Shown here: one piece after another, positions 53,660 to 63,137 of the stretch
Numbering within the stretch: position 1 is the first letter of the stretch
Layout: each line of letters begins with the position of its first letter
NCBI GenBank assembly: GCA_003220615.1
Contig: QHTB01000149.1
Coordinates: 54,018-118,017, forward strand
Reading direction: 5' to 3'
DNA: 64,000 nucleotides
Source: Candidatus Rokuibacteriota bacterium
GTDB lineage: Bacteria; Methylomirabilota; Methylomirabilia; Rokubacteriales; CSP1-6
Made by a program: the position numbers and the translations under genes
Notes under the pieces: generated by a model
The model's input: only the letters and a program-made list of their open reading frames with translations
What the model was told of the DNA's origin: nothing
Database searches by the model: none

Positions 53660-54878
53660 GCGACCTCGCGCTCGCTCGGGCTCGCCCCGAGTCGAGCGCC
53701 ACCTGGATCTGCTTCCGGAATCCGACGAGCTTGTAGAGGTGGAGCGCGTTCCAGAACAGCCACGCCAGGTAGCCGGAGAACTTCAGGCCCATCACCTCGA
53801 CCACCGCGTCGCGCTCGCCCAGGGAAACGAGCATGCCTCGCGGCGCAAAGTCGATGACGGCCGGCGGGTGGCCGGCGAGGTCGGCGATGATGTTCTCGGC
53901 GGCCAGCCGTGCGTGAGCGAGCGCCGCCGGGATGATCGGAATCGACGCCCCGGGGTTGCCCTCGATCGTGATGGCGTCACCGGCACCGTAGACCTCGGGA
54001 TGTCCAGGAATCTGGAGGGTGTTGCTCACGACGATCCGCCCGAGCCGGTCGCGCGTCACGGGAAGTCCGGACAGCGTGGGATGCCCCTTCACCCCGGCGG
54101 CCCAGATGGTGAGCCCCACCGGGAGCTGAGTCCCGCCACTCACCTCGACCGCCCCAGGAAGCACCCGCGTCACGCGCGTGCGCACCCGAATCTCGATGCC
54201 CTCGCGGTTCAGCCGACGCTGCGCGCGCTCGGCCAGCGTGGGATGAACGCCGCGCAGGATCTCGTCGCCGGCCTCGATGACCATCAGGCGATAGTCGCCT
54301 GGCTCGATCCCGCGATAGCGAGGGACAACACAGGACGAAAAGAAGTCTTCGAGCTCGGCGACCAGCTCGATGCCGGTGTAACCGCCGCCGACCACGCACA
54401 CGGTCAGCATCCGCCGGCGGCGCTCCCGGTCGGGCTCATGATCGGCGTGCTCGGCCAGGTCGATCAGGTGATCGCGCAGGAGCACGGCATCGTCGAGCCG
54501 CTTGTAGTTCAACGCGTACTCCTCGACGCCGGGAATGCCGAAGGTCGGCGTCACGCCGCCGACCGCGATCACCAGCCGGTCATAGTCGATGGTGCCCTCG
54601 GCGAGGATCACCCGCCGGCCGGCCAGGTCGATGTCGCAGACGGTGTCGCGCCGGAAGCGGAACCGTCGGGCCCCTCGGATATCCCGGATCGGCTGGACGA
54701 TGTGGCGTGGCTCGACCAGCGATGAGGCCACCTGGGGCAGGAGCGGCGTGAAGAGGAGGTAGTTTCGATCGCTGACCAGGAGCAGCTCGATATCGGCTCG
54801 CCTGCGGTACTGCCGCTCGAGAACGCGGATGGCCTCCAGCCCGGCGAAGCCACCGCCGAGGACCACGATGCGCGTCAC
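53445..54878 (-). CDS. NDH-2-like FAD/NAD(P) oxidoreductase
   Basis: 477 residues from the GTG at 54878 (GTGA overlap with purM). Type II NADH dehydrogenase family: FAD motif VVLGGGFAGLEAIRVL (5-20), YDRLVIAVGG, NAD motif VCVVGGGYTGIELVAEL, and VYGAGDAITIEG. The membrane-binding end is FSGYLAWLFWNALHLYKLVGFRKQIQVALD at about 375-405. Beyond that, about 70 Arg/Pro/Ser-rich residues lie inside purN and look spurious. A one-base slip near 53705 would give a stop at the purN start (GTGA). It would oxidise NADH with menaquinone. An odd member of a purine operon. Confidence 0.85.
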   Translation of the reverse strand: MTRIVVLGGGFAGLEAIRVLERQYRRRADIELLLVSDRNYLLFTPLLPQVASSLVEPRHIVQPIRDIRGARRFRFRRDTVCDIDLAGRRVILAEGTIDYDRLVIAVGGVTPTFGIPGVEEYALNYKRLDDAVLLRDHLIDLAEHADHEPDRERRRRMLTVCVVGGGYTGIELVAELEDFFSSCVVPRYRGIEPGDYRLMVIEAGDEILRGVHPTLAERAQRRLNREGIEIRVRTRVTRVLPGAVEVSGGTQLPVGLTIWAAGVKGHPTLSGLPVTRDRLGRIVVSNTLQIPGHPEVYGAGDAITIEGNPGASIPIIPAALAHARLAAENIIADLAGHPPAVIDFAPRGMLVSLGERDAVVEVMGLKFSGYLAWLFWNALHLYKLVGFRKQIQVALDSGRARASARSREPAPSRRGPRLRSRLESPGIARCRLPGRLSGACGRRRFRSRGCPRPGPRPGGRRELALREPEGSRRPGCL

Positions 54879-55906
54879 GGCCGGAGCTCCACGCCGCGCT
54901 CGCCGGCCACGATCTCGCCGAGCACGTACACGGTCTCCCCGGCCGCCCTGAGCACAGTGCTCGCAGCATCGGTGGCGCTCGCTTCGACCACGACGACGTA
55001 GCCGATCCCCATGTTGAAGGTCCTGAACATCTCGGTATCGTCGACCCGCCCGGCGCGGGCCAGGGTTGCAAAGACCGGCGGGACCTTCCATGCGCGCCGC
55101 TCGATCCGGGCGCGCGCGCCGTCCGGAAGGACGCGGGGAAGGTTGCCGGTGAGCCCCCCCCCGGTGACGTGGGCCATCGCATGCACGTCGACCGACTCGA
55201 GCAGTTTCGCAACTGGTGTCACGTAAATACGCGTCGGTTCGAGAAGTTCGTCGACCACGGCCCGGCCGGTTCCCGGAAGCTCGGCGTCGGGCGCGAGCTT
55301 CATCACGTCGAAGACGATGCGCCGGGCCAGGCTGTAGCCGTTCGAATGCAGGCCCGAGGAGGCGAGGCCGAGGATGACATCGCCAGGGACCACTCGCGAG
55401 CCGTCGATGATCTTCGCCTGCTCGGCGACGCCGACGGCGAACCCGGCCAGGTCGTACTCACCCGGCGCATACAGGTCCGGCAGCTCGGCGGTCTCCCCGC
55501 CGACCAGCGCGCACTGCGCTTGCCGGCAGCCGTTGGCGATCCCGGCGACGATGGACTCGATGCGCGCCGGATCGAGGTGGGCACAGCCGATGTAGTCCAG
55601 GAAGTAGAGCGGCTCGGCGCCGTGGACGAGCAAGTCATTGACGCCCATGGCGACGAGATCGATGCCCACGGTGTCATGGCGGCCGGCCAGGAAGGCAACC
55701 TTGAGCTTGCTGCCGACGCCGTCGGTGGACGAGACGAGCACCGGCTGGCGGAACTTCGGGGGGATCTTCACGAAGGCCGCGAAGGCGCCGATGCCGCCGA
55801 GCACTTCGGGGCGGGACGTCGCCCGCGCCAGCGGCGCGATACGGCGCACCGCTTCGTCGCCGGCGTCGATGTCCACCCCGGCTGCCCGGTATGTCAGGGG
55901 GTCCAT
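54875..55906 (-). CDS. purM: Phosphoribosylformylglycinamidine cyclo-ligase
   Basis: 343 residues from the ATG at 55906 (TTG at 55924 also open). AIRS synthase: YRAAGVDIDAGDEAV, VSSTDGVGSKLKVAF (about 57-71), VNDLLVHGAEPLYFLDY, VGGETAELPDLY, ASSGLHSNGYSLAR, HVTGGGLTGNLPRV. Start lies 8 bases past the purF stop on this strand. Confidence 0.97.
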   Translation of the reverse strand: MDPLTYRAAGVDIDAGDEAVRRIAPLARATSRPEVLGGIGAFAAFVKIPPKFRQPVLVSSTDGVGSKLKVAFLAGRHDTVGIDLVAMGVNDLLVHGAEPLYFLDYIGCAHLDPARIESIVAGIANGCRQAQCALVGGETAELPDLYAPGEYDLAGFAVGVAEQAKIIDGSRVVPGDVILGLASSGLHSNGYSLARRIVFDVMKLAPDAELPGTGRAVVDELLEPTRIYVTPVAKLLESVDVHAMAHVTGGGLTGNLPRVLPDGARARIERRAWKVPPVFATLARAGRVDDTEMFRTFNMGIGYVVVVEASATDAASTVLRAAGETVYVLGEIVAGERGVELRP

Positions 55907-55913
55907 GCACTTC

Positions 55914-57326
55914 CTACTGCTCAAACAACCTGAGCTGGGGACTTGCCTCGGGTCCGATGCCGATCTTGTAGTTGCCGGTGAAGCACGCGTGACAGAACTG
56001 CGCGGGGTCGCTACCCGTCGCCTTCAGCATGCCTTCCAGCGAGAGATAGCCGATAGAATCGGCGCCGATGTAGCGCCGGATCTCCTCGACGGTGTGGCTG
56101 GCGCCGATCAGCTCCTTCCGCGTCGGCGTGTCGATGCCGTAATAGCAGGGCCACTGGATCGGCGGTGACGAGATCCGCATGTGGACCTCTTTGGCGCCGG
56201 CACTCCGGATCATCCGCACGATCTTCCGGCTGGTCGTCCCACGCACGATCGAGTCGTCGACGACGACCACCCGCCGGCCTTCCAGCATCTCGCGCATCGG
56301 GTTGAGCTTCACCTTGACCCCGAAGTGACGGATGCCCTGCTTGGGCTCGATGAATGTCCGGCCAACATAGTGATTGCGGATGAGGCCCATCTCGTAGCGG
56401 GTTCCGGACTGCTCCGAGTAACCCAGCGCCGCGCTCGTTCCCGAGTCGGGAACCGGGATGACGACGTCGGCACCGACCGGATGCTCGCGGGCGAGCTCGC
56501 GGCCCAGCGCCTTGCGCACGGTGTGGACGTTGCGGCTCCACAGCACGGAGTCGGGGCGCGCGAAGTACACGTACTCGAACACGCAGTGCTGGCGCTCGGT
56601 CGCCGGGAAGGCGCGGATCGATTCCGGCCCCGCGTCGGTGATGGCAACGATCTCGCCCGGCTCTACCTCGCGCTCGAACTTCGCCTCGATGAGGTCGAGC
56701 GCGCACGTCTCGGATGCCACGACCCAGGAATCAGCGAGCCGGCCCAGGCTGAGCGGCCTGAAGCCGCTCGGGTCACGGACGGCGTACATCGCATCCGGCG
56801 TGAGGATCGTCAGCGAATACGCCCCGGTGACCTGCGCCAGCGCGTGCGACAGCTGCTGCTCGAGCGTGCCGGCCGGCGCCCGCGCCAGCAGGTGCAGAAT
56901 GACCTCGGTATCCGAGTGCGACTGGAAGATGGCGCCCTCGCGCTCCATGTCGGTGCGCAGGGTGTCGGCATTCGTGAGATTGCCGTTGTGGGCGATGGCG
57001 ATGGGGCCGCGGGCGGTGTTGGCCGTGATCGGCTGGGCGTTCCGCGCCTTCGATCCACCGGACGTCGAGTACCGCACGTGACCGATGGCGCGATGCCCGG
57101 ACAGCCTTCGCAGGCGCTCCGGGCTGAACACGTCGGCCACCCAGCCCATGGCCTTCTCGACGTGGAACTGCTGGCCGTCGGTGGTCGCGATGCCCGCGGA
57201 CTCCTGCCCGCGATGCTGGAGGGCGTAGAGACCGAGGTAGGTGACGTTGGCCGCTTCCGGATGATTCCAGATGCCGAACACGCCACATTCGTCGTGGAAC
57301 TTGTCGTCACGCCACGTGACGTTCAA
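55914..57326 (-). CDS. purF: Amidophosphoribosyltransferase, Fe-S type
   Basis: 470 residues from a TTG at 57326, preceded by GGAGGAGG. The short propeptide before HDECGVFG exposes the catalytic Cys (C13) after processing. Glutaminase motifs are [12 protein letters not shown] and [11 protein letters not shown]; the PRPP loop is [14 protein letters not shown]. Cysteines in [19 protein letters not shown] and [10 protein letters not shown] match the four ligands of the [4Fe-4S] cluster of B. subtilis-type enzymes. First committed purine step. Overlaps purL by 20 bases. Confidence 0.96.
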   Translation of the reverse strand: MNVTWRDDKFHDECGVFGIWNHPEAANVTYLGLYALQHRGQESAGIATTDGQQFHVEKAMGWVADVFSPERLRRLSGHRAIGHVRYSTSGGSKARNAQPITANTARGPIAIAHNGNLTNADTLRTDMEREGAIFQSHSDTEVILHLLARAPAGTLEQQLSHALAQVTGAYSLTILTPDAMYAVRDPSGFRPLSLGRLADSWVVASETCALDLIEAKFEREVEPGEIVAITDAGPESIRAFPATERQHCVFEYVYFARPDSVLWSRNVHTVRKALGRELAREHPVGADVVIPVPDSGTSAALGYSEQSGTRYEMGLIRNHYVGRTFIEPKQGIRHFGVKVKLNPMREMLEGRRVVVVDDSIVRGTTSRKIVRMIRSAGAKEVHMRISSPPIQWPCYYGIDTPTRKELIGASHTVEEIRRYIGADSIGYLSLEGMLKATGSDPAQFCHACFTGNYKIGIGPEASPQLRLFEQ

Positions 57327-59529
57327 AGCCCCTCCTCCACGCGTGCTGGAGCCCGCGGAGATCGGCGTCGACAACCGTGGTCGCACCGCGCCCGATCCTG
57401 AGCCTCTCGCCGCCGGTCGCTCCGATCCATCGCCACGGGATCGCCGACTCGGCCATCAGCGCCTCGAACTCCAGCGCGCGCACCGGATCGACCGACACGA
57501 TGACCCGCGACGGCCCTTCGCCGAACAGCGTCAGAGCCGTCCGCTCCTCGGTGGACACACTGACCGTCGCCCCGATCGGCTCCGGCCCGGTCATGCACGC
57601 CTCGGCCAACGCCACGGCCACACCGCCTTCCGAGCAATCGTGGGCCGAGAGCGCGAGCCCGGCGCCGATGGCTGCCTGCACCGCCCCCTGCACTCGTCGC
57701 TCCACGCCGAGATCGAGCGGCGCCAGCGTCCCGCCAACGGTGCGGTGGAACACCCAGAGATACTCGCTGCCCCCCAGGCTCACCGCGTCAGGCCCGAGCA
57801 GCGCGATCCGATGGCCCGCCGCTTTGAACCACTGTGTCGCCAGTCGGCTCGCGTCCTCGAGCACACCGACGACACCGATGATGGGCGTGGGCAGGATCGC
57901 TCTCCCACTCGTTTCATTGTAGAGGGAAACGTTGCCGCCCACTACCGGGAGCTCGAGCGCTCGGCAGGCCTCGGCGATGCCCTCCACCGCCTCGGCAAGC
58001 TGCCACAGGATCTCCGGCCGCTCCGGCGAGCCGAAATTCAGACAATCGGTGACGCCGCCAGGCCGAGCGCCTGCGCAGGAGACGTTTCGCGCCGCCTCGC
58101 ACACGGCCATGGCCGCGCCGCGCCGCGGATCGAGGAAGACCTGACGGCCGTTGCCATCCGTCGCAATGGCGAGCGCCCGGCTCGTGCCCTTGACGCGCAG
58201 GACGGCGGCGTCGGATCCGGGCAGGACGAGCGTGTTGATGCCGACCTGCTGATCGTACTGGCGGAACGCCCACTCCTTGCACGCGATGGTCGGCGCCCCG
58301 AGTAGCGTCGTCAGCGCCTCGTCGTAGTCGTCGGGCTCGGCGAGGGTCAGCGGATCGAAAGCGAGCGCGCCGTCGAGCCAGGCAGGCCGCGTGCGCTCCT
58401 TGTCGTACTTCGGAGCCTCGCTGAGCGCCTCGACGGGAACTCGCGCCACGATCTCACCCTGGCTCCGGATGACCAGATCATCGCCGGTGGTGACGCGGCC
58501 GATCTCGACGGCGTCGAGCTCCCACTTGGCGAAGATCGCATTGACCTCGGCCTCGCGGCCCCGGGCCGCAACCAGCAGCATCCGCTCCTGCGACTCGGAC
58601 AATAAAATTTCGTAGGGCGTCATCTCGATCTCGCGCTGGGGCACGCGGTCGAGCTCGACCTCCATGCCGGTGTGGCTGCGTGCCGGCATCTCCGACGTGC
58701 AGCAGGCCAGCCCGGCTGCGCCCATGTCCTGGATGCCGACGACGGCACCCGAGGCCATCGCCTCCAGACAAGCCTCGAGCAGGAGCTTCTCGGTGAACGG
58801 ATCGCCGACCTGCACGGTGGGCCGCCGCTCGTGGGCGTGCTCGTCGAAGGTGGCCGAGGCCATGGTGGCGCCATGGATGCCGTCGCGGCCGGTCTTGTTG
58901 CCGACGTAGAAGACCGGGTTGCCAACGCCGTCGGCCCGGGCCCGGAAGATGCGGTCCGCGCGCACGAGGCCCACGCACATCACGTTCACGAGAGGGTTGC
59001 CGCCGTACTCGGGGGCGAAGGCGATCTCGCCGCCCACGGTCGGACAGCCGAAACAGTTCCCGTACCAGGAGATTCCGGAGACGACGCCGTCGATCAACCG
59101 GCGCGTGCGCGGATCGTCGGGATCGCCGAAGCGCAACGAGTCGAGAATGGCGATGGGCCGCGCCCCCATCGTGAAGATGTCGCGCAGGATGCCGCCGACC
59201 CCCGTGGCCGCGCCCTGGAACGGCTCGATGAACGACGGATGGTTGTGGCTCTCCATCTTGAAGACGACCGCCCAGCCGTCGCCGATGTCGATGGCGCCCG
59301 CGTTCTCGCCGGGGCCCTGGAGGACACGCGGGCCCTGGGTGGGCAGCCGGGAGAGGAAGATGCGCGAGTGCTTGTAGGCGCAGTGCTCCGACCACAGCGC
59401 CGAGAACAGCCCGAGCTCCGTGTAGCGCGGCTCGCGGCCGAGGCGCTGGATGATGCGGTCGTATTCGTCGGCGGTGAGCCCGAGCTCGCGGGCGAGGCCG
59501 AGAGTGGCCTTGGGTTCGGACCCCGCCAC
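57307..59529 (-). CDS. purL: FGAM synthase large subunit, small-PurL type
   Basis: 740 residues, GTG start overlapping the purQ stop (TAGTG). The PurL type that works with separate PurS and PurQ. Motifs: [11 protein letters not shown] with the active-site His (about 46-56), [23 protein letters not shown] (split), [25 protein letters not shown] and [21 protein letters not shown]-dependent amidation of FGAR. Confidence 0.97.
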   Translation of the reverse strand: MAGSEPKATLGLARELGLTADEYDRIIQRLGREPRYTELGLFSALWSEHCAYKHSRIFLSRLPTQGPRVLQGPGENAGAIDIGDGWAVVFKMESHNHPSFIEPFQGAATGVGGILRDIFTMGARPIAILDSLRFGDPDDPRTRRLIDGVVSGISWYGNCFGCPTVGGEIAFAPEYGGNPLVNVMCVGLVRADRIFRARADGVGNPVFYVGNKTGRDGIHGATMASATFDEHAHERRPTVQVGDPFTEKLLLEACLEAMASGAVVGIQDMGAAGLACCTSEMPARSHTGMEVELDRVPQREIEMTPYEILLSESQERMLLVAARGREAEVNAIFAKWELDAVEIGRVTTGDDLVIRSQGEIVARVPVEALSEAPKYDKERTRPAWLDGALAFDPLTLAEPDDYDEALTTLLGAPTIACKEWAFRQYDQQVGINTLVLPGSDAAVLRVKGTSRALAIATDGNGRQVFLDPRRGAAMAVCEAARNVSCAGARPGGVTDCLNFGSPERPEILWQLAEAVEGIAEACRALELPVVGGNVSLYNETSGRAILPTPIIGVVGVLEDASRLATQWFKAAGHRIALLGPDAVSLGGSEYLWVFHRTVGGTLAPLDLGVERRVQGAVQAAIGAGLALSAHDCSEGGVAVALAEACMTGPEPIGATVSVSTEERTALTLFGEGPSRVIVSVDPVRALEFEALMAESAIPWRWIGATGGERLRIGRGATTVVDADLRGLQHAWRRGFERHVA

Positions 59530-60242
59530 TACCGCTTGAGGAAGCTGCCGTCCTCGACGAGGGTGCCGAGGAGCGACTGGAAGATCAGGAGCCCGTCGGT
59601 ACCCCCCATCGCGCGCTCGGCAGCCCGTTCGGGGTGCGGCATCAGGCCGAGGACCGTGCCGTCCTCGTTGATGATCCCGGCGATGTTCTCCAGCGATCCA
59701 TTGGGATTGGCGGCCTTCGTCAGCTGGCCCTCGGCGGTCGCATACCGGAACACGACCTGCCGGTTGCGCCTGAGCGCAGCCAGCGTGTCGGGTTCGGCGT
59801 AGTACTTGCCCTCACCGTGCGAGATCGGCATGGTCAGCACCTGGCCCGCCCGCATACCCCGCGTGAACGGCGTCTCGACGTTCTCGACGCGGAGCTGCGT
59901 GGACTGGCAGCGGTACTGCAAACACTCGTTGCGCATGAGCGCGCCGGGCAAGAGCCGCGCCTCGCAGAGGATCTGGAAGCCGTTGCAGGAGCCGAGCACG
60001 TACCCACCCCGGGCCACGAAGTCAGGGAGCGCATCGACGACCGGCGACCGGCCAGCGACCGCGCCGGCCCGCAGGTAGTCACCATACGAGAACCCGCCGG
60101 GCAGGATCACGCAGTCGAAGCCGCTCAGATCGCGATCGCGATGCCAGAGGTACTTGACGGGCTGGTGCAGGGCTTCGGAGATGACGTAGTGGAAGTCGCA
60201 GTCGCTCCACGTTCCGGGGAACACCACCACGCCGAATCTCAT
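59529..60242 (-). CDS. purQ: FGAM synthase glutaminase subunit
   Basis: 237 residues. Class I glutamine amidotransferase: [16 protein letters not shown] at the start, [15 protein letters not shown], nucleophile elbow [11 protein letters not shown] (Cys about 89), and the His/Glu end [11 protein letters not shown]. It feeds ammonia to PurL. The 49 bases to purS hold no gene. Confidence 0.97.
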   Translation of the reverse strand: MRFGVVVFPGTWSDCDFHYVISEALHQPVKYLWHRDRDLSGFDCVILPGGFSYGDYLRAGAVAGRSPVVDALPDFVARGGYVLGSCNGFQILCEARLLPGALMRNECLQYRCQSTQLRVENVETPFTRGMRAGQVLTMPISHGEGKYYAEPDTLAALRRNRQVVFRYATAEGQLTKAANPNGSLENIAGIINEDGTVLGLMPHPERAAERAMGGTDGLLIFQSLLGTLVEDGSFLKR

Positions 60243-60291
60243 GGAGTGGACGATCTCCTCTCAGGAAACGAACGGCCCCATATTACCACCG

Positions 60292-60525
60292 TCACTCGAT
60301 GGTGTAATCCTCCAGGACGGGATTGGCCAGGAGCTGCCGGCACATCTCGTCGGCACGTTGCCGTGCCCCGGCCGTCGTGGCTGCGTTCACGTCCACCTCG
60401 ATGACTTTGCCGATGCGGAGATCGGTGACGTCGTCGAAGCCGAGCCCGGCCAGCGCTCGCTTCACGGACGTGCCCTGGACATCGAGGATCCCCGGCTTGA
60501 GCCGCACGAGGACGCGCACCTTCAT
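60292..60525 (-). CDS. purS: FGAM synthase subunit PurS
   Basis: 77 residues from the ATG at 60525, overlapping purC as ATGA. VLVRLKPGILDVQGTSVKRAL and DDVTDLRIGKVIEVDV are family hallmarks; LLANPVLEDYTIE ends it. PurS is the small structural subunit bridging PurQ and PurL. Confidence 0.96.
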   Translation of the reverse strand: MKVRVLVRLKPGILDVQGTSVKRALAGLGFDDVTDLRIGKVIEVDVNAATTAGARQRADEMCRQLLANPVLEDYTIE

Positions 60526-61259
60526 GGCGCGCGATCCACGAGGCGCCGGTAGACTTCCTGATACGCCTCCTCGACGCCGCCGAGATCCTGGCGGAAGCGG
60601 TCCTTGTCGAGCTTCGTCTCGGTCTCGGCGTCCCACAGCCGGCAGGTGTCGGGCGAGATCTCGTCGCCCAGGAAGAGCGCGCGGCCAGCCCGACCGAACT
60701 CGAGCTTGAAGTCGACGAGCACGAGCCCGCGCTTTTTCAGGTGGGGCACCAGCACGCTGTTGACCTTGAGCGCCGTCCGCTTGAGCCAGCTGAGCTCGGT
60801 CGGCGTGGCGAGCTTCATCATCCGCACGTGCTCGTCGTTGATCATCGGGTCGCCGAGCGGATCGGACTTGTAGTAGAGCTCGACGATCGGCGGGGTGACC
60901 CGGGTGCCCTCGGCCAGCCCCGTGCGCTTCTGCAGGCTGCCCGCCACCACGTTCCTGACGATCGTCTCGATCTTGATGATGTCGAGGCGCCGGCACAGCA
61001 TCTCGCGCTCGGACAGCGTCGCCACGTAGTGCGTGGGGACGCCCTTTTTGCCGAGCACCGTGAACAGCGCGGCCGACATCTGGTTGTTGACGACCCCCTT
61101 GCCCACGATGGTCCCGCGCTTGAGGGCGTTGAAGGCGGTGGCGTCGTCCTTGAAGTACTGGACGATGTAGCCGGGCTGGTTCGTGGCAAAGACGATCTTG
61201 GCCTTGCCTTCGTAGAGCTTCTCCCGTTGCTCGACGTTCGGAGTCGCTTTCTTCGCCAT
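60522..61259 (-). CDS. purC: SAICAR synthetase
   Basis: 245 residues from the ATG at 61259 with GAGGA upstream. KLYEGKAKIVFAT (14-26), FNALKRGTI, RNVVAGSLQKRTGL, LVLVDFKLEFGR and GDEISPDTCRLWD are all present. Joins CAIR and aspartate. Confidence 0.97.
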   Translation of the reverse strand: MAKKATPNVEQREKLYEGKAKIVFATNQPGYIVQYFKDDATAFNALKRGTIVGKGVVNNQMSAALFTVLGKKGVPTHYVATLSEREMLCRRLDIIKIETIVRNVVAGSLQKRTGLAEGTRVTPPIVELYYKSDPLGDPMINDEHVRMMKLATPTELSWLKRTALKVNSVLVPHLKKRGLVLVDFKLEFGRAGRALFLGDEISPDTCRLWDAETETKLDKDRFRQDLGGVEEAYQEVYRRLVDRAP

Positions 61260-61294
61260 TTCGTTCCTCGCGGTGGATTTCGACTCGTGCCGGA

Positions 61295-62590
61295 TTAGAG
61301 GAGTCCGATCCGCTTGAAGATGGCATCGACGTGGCGCAGGTACCACGCGGGATCGAAGCAGGCCTTGAGCTCGTCGGCGGTCAGACGCCCGCTCACCTCG
61401 GGCTCCGCGGCCAGGAGATCCAGGAACGAGCGCCGCTCCCGCCAGGCCCGCATCGCGTTCCGCTGCACGATCTCGTAGGCGACCTGCCGGGCCAGGCCGG
61501 CGTCGGTCAGCTTGAGCAGCACGCGCTGGGAATAGACGAGGCCGTAGCTCTTGTCGAGGTTCTCGGCCATGCGGGCGGGGTCCACGTCGAGCCCCTCGAG
61601 GATGAAGGCGGTGAGATCGAGCAGGTAGTCGAGCAGGATCGTTGAATCGGGCAGGATGACGCGCTCGACCGACGAGTGACTGATGTCACGCTCGTGCCAG
61701 AGGGCCACGTTCTCGAGGGCGGCCTGTGCGTTGGACCTGATGACGCGGCTGAGGCCGCAGATGCGCTCGCTGAGCTCCGGATTGCGCTTGTGCGGCATGG
61801 AGCTCGAGCCCTTCTGACCCTCGGCGAACGGCTCCTGGGCTTCCAGCACCTCGGTGCGCTGCAGCCCCCGCACCTCCAGCGCGATCTTCTCCAGCGAGGC
61901 GGCGGCGATGGCCAGTGTCGTGCAGAACTCGGCGTGACGGTCGCGCTGGACGACCTGCGTCGACACCGGCGCCGGCTCGAGCCCGAGCTCGCGGCACACC
62001 TCGTCCTCGATGTCGGGATCGACGTGAGCGAAGTTCCCGACGGCGCCCGACAGCTTGCCGACGGCCACCACGTCGCGGGCCCGGCGCAACCGCTCGAGGT
62101 TGCGCCCGGCTTCCACGTACCACACCGCAACCTTCAGGCCGAACGTGGTGGGCTCGGCGTGGACCCCGTGCGTGCGGCCGACGATCAACGTGTCCTTGTG
62201 GCGGCGGGCGAGGTCGCCGAGCGCCGCCCGCAACCGCTCTTGCCCGGCGATCAACAGGTCGGCGGCGTCACGAAGCTGCACGGCCAGCGCGGTGTCCCAC
62301 ACGTCGTTGGCCGTCAGCCCGATGTGGACGAAGCGCGAGTCGGTGCCCAGCTGCTCCTCCAGGCTGGTGAGCAGCGCGATCATCTCGTGCTTCACGCGGT
62401 CCTGGATCTCGAGGATGCGGCGGATGTCGACGCGGGACTTCTGCCGGATGCGAGCCAGGGCGTCGGCCGGGATGCGCCCACGGCGCGCGTAGGCCTCGCA
62501 CACCGCGAGCTCGACACGCAGCCAGGCCGTGTACTTCGCCTCCTCGCCCCAGATCCGCCCCATGCCTGGACGCGTGTACCGCTCGATCAC
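61295..62590 (-). CDS. purB: Adenylosuccinate lyase
   Basis: 431 residues, GTG start with AAGGTGAGG just upstream. Fumarase/aspartase superfamily: KHEMIALLTSLEEQLG, HIGLTANDVWDTA, GRTHGVHAEPTTFGLK and the signature SSSMPHKRNPELSE (about 262-275) with the catalytic Ser loop. Acts at SAICAR and adenylosuccinate. First gene of the leftward purine operon; the upstream 97 bases hold no clear promoter that I could identify. Confidence 0.97.
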   Translation of the reverse strand: MIERYTRPGMGRIWGEEAKYTAWLRVELAVCEAYARRGRIPADALARIRQKSRVDIRRILEIQDRVKHEMIALLTSLEEQLGTDSRFVHIGLTANDVWDTALAVQLRDAADLLIAGQERLRAALGDLARRHKDTLIVGRTHGVHAEPTTFGLKVAVWYVEAGRNLERLRRARDVVAVGKLSGAVGNFAHVDPDIEDEVCRELGLEPAPVSTQVVQRDRHAEFCTTLAIAAASLEKIALEVRGLQRTEVLEAQEPFAEGQKGSSSMPHKRNPELSERICGLSRVIRSNAQAALENVALWHERDISHSSVERVILPDSTILLDYLLDLTAFILEGLDVDPARMAENLDKSYGLVYSQRVLLKLTDAGLARQVAYEIVQRNAMRAWRERRSFLDLLAAEPEVSGRLTADELKACFDPAWYLRHVDAIFKRIGLL

Positions 62591-62687
62591 GTCCTCACCT
62601 TAGTGCAAAACCTGGAAGGATGGAAGTGCGAGCCAGCGGCCGCCACGCGGTTGTAAACATCACCGCCGAGGAGTATCGTGCCCCGCC

Positions 62688-62966
62688 GTGAAGATTCTCG
62701 CGTGCGTCCTCGGGACCGTCTTGATCGTCCTGATGCCGCTCGCGCACGGAAGCCCGATCGATCCCAGCAACCCCGGGTTCTGGGACAACGGCGACTTCGA
62801 CGACGTCATCCTGTTCCTGACGTCGAACCTCCATCTCCTCGACGCCGACGATCCGGCACCGCTGCCTTCGTTCGAGACGGTGTCAGACGTTGCCCCGGAG
62901 CGCCCGACCCGGGCCGTGACCACACGGGCCTACGAGCCCGGCACTCCCCGCGCCCCGCCCGCCTGA
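62688..62966 (+). CDS. Small secreted protein of unknown function
   Basis: 92 residues, GTG start. Signal peptide ILACVLGTVLIVLMPLAHG, then an acidic segment (DNGDFDDVILFLTSNLHLLDADD) and a Pro/Thr/Arg-rich tail. GAGGAG lies 14 bases upstream, rather far. No domain recognised. Confidence 0.55.
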   Translation: MKILACVLGTVLIVLMPLAHGSPIDPSNPGFWDNGDFDDVILFLTSNLHLLDADDPAPLPSFETVSDVAPERPTRAVTTRAYEPGTPRAPPA

Positions 62967-63137
62967 TAGGAGCACGCCGCAGGACGAACGACGCGAAGCT
63001 CTTCGTCTGCGGTGTGGTCCCGCTCGTCATCTGACCATCGGCAGCCTCGGCTGAGTCTCGGGCAGTCGGCGCCGGCCGTGAGACGCGAAGACGACATGCA
63101 GCTTTCACAATGTCGGTTTGCAACGAGGAGACCTGCA

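Noticed and set aside
55150..55165. Ten-base C run in purM as a possible slippage or phase-variation site
   Set aside because: The purM frame reads straight through with family residues on both sides (TGGGLTGNLP); no evidence of variation.
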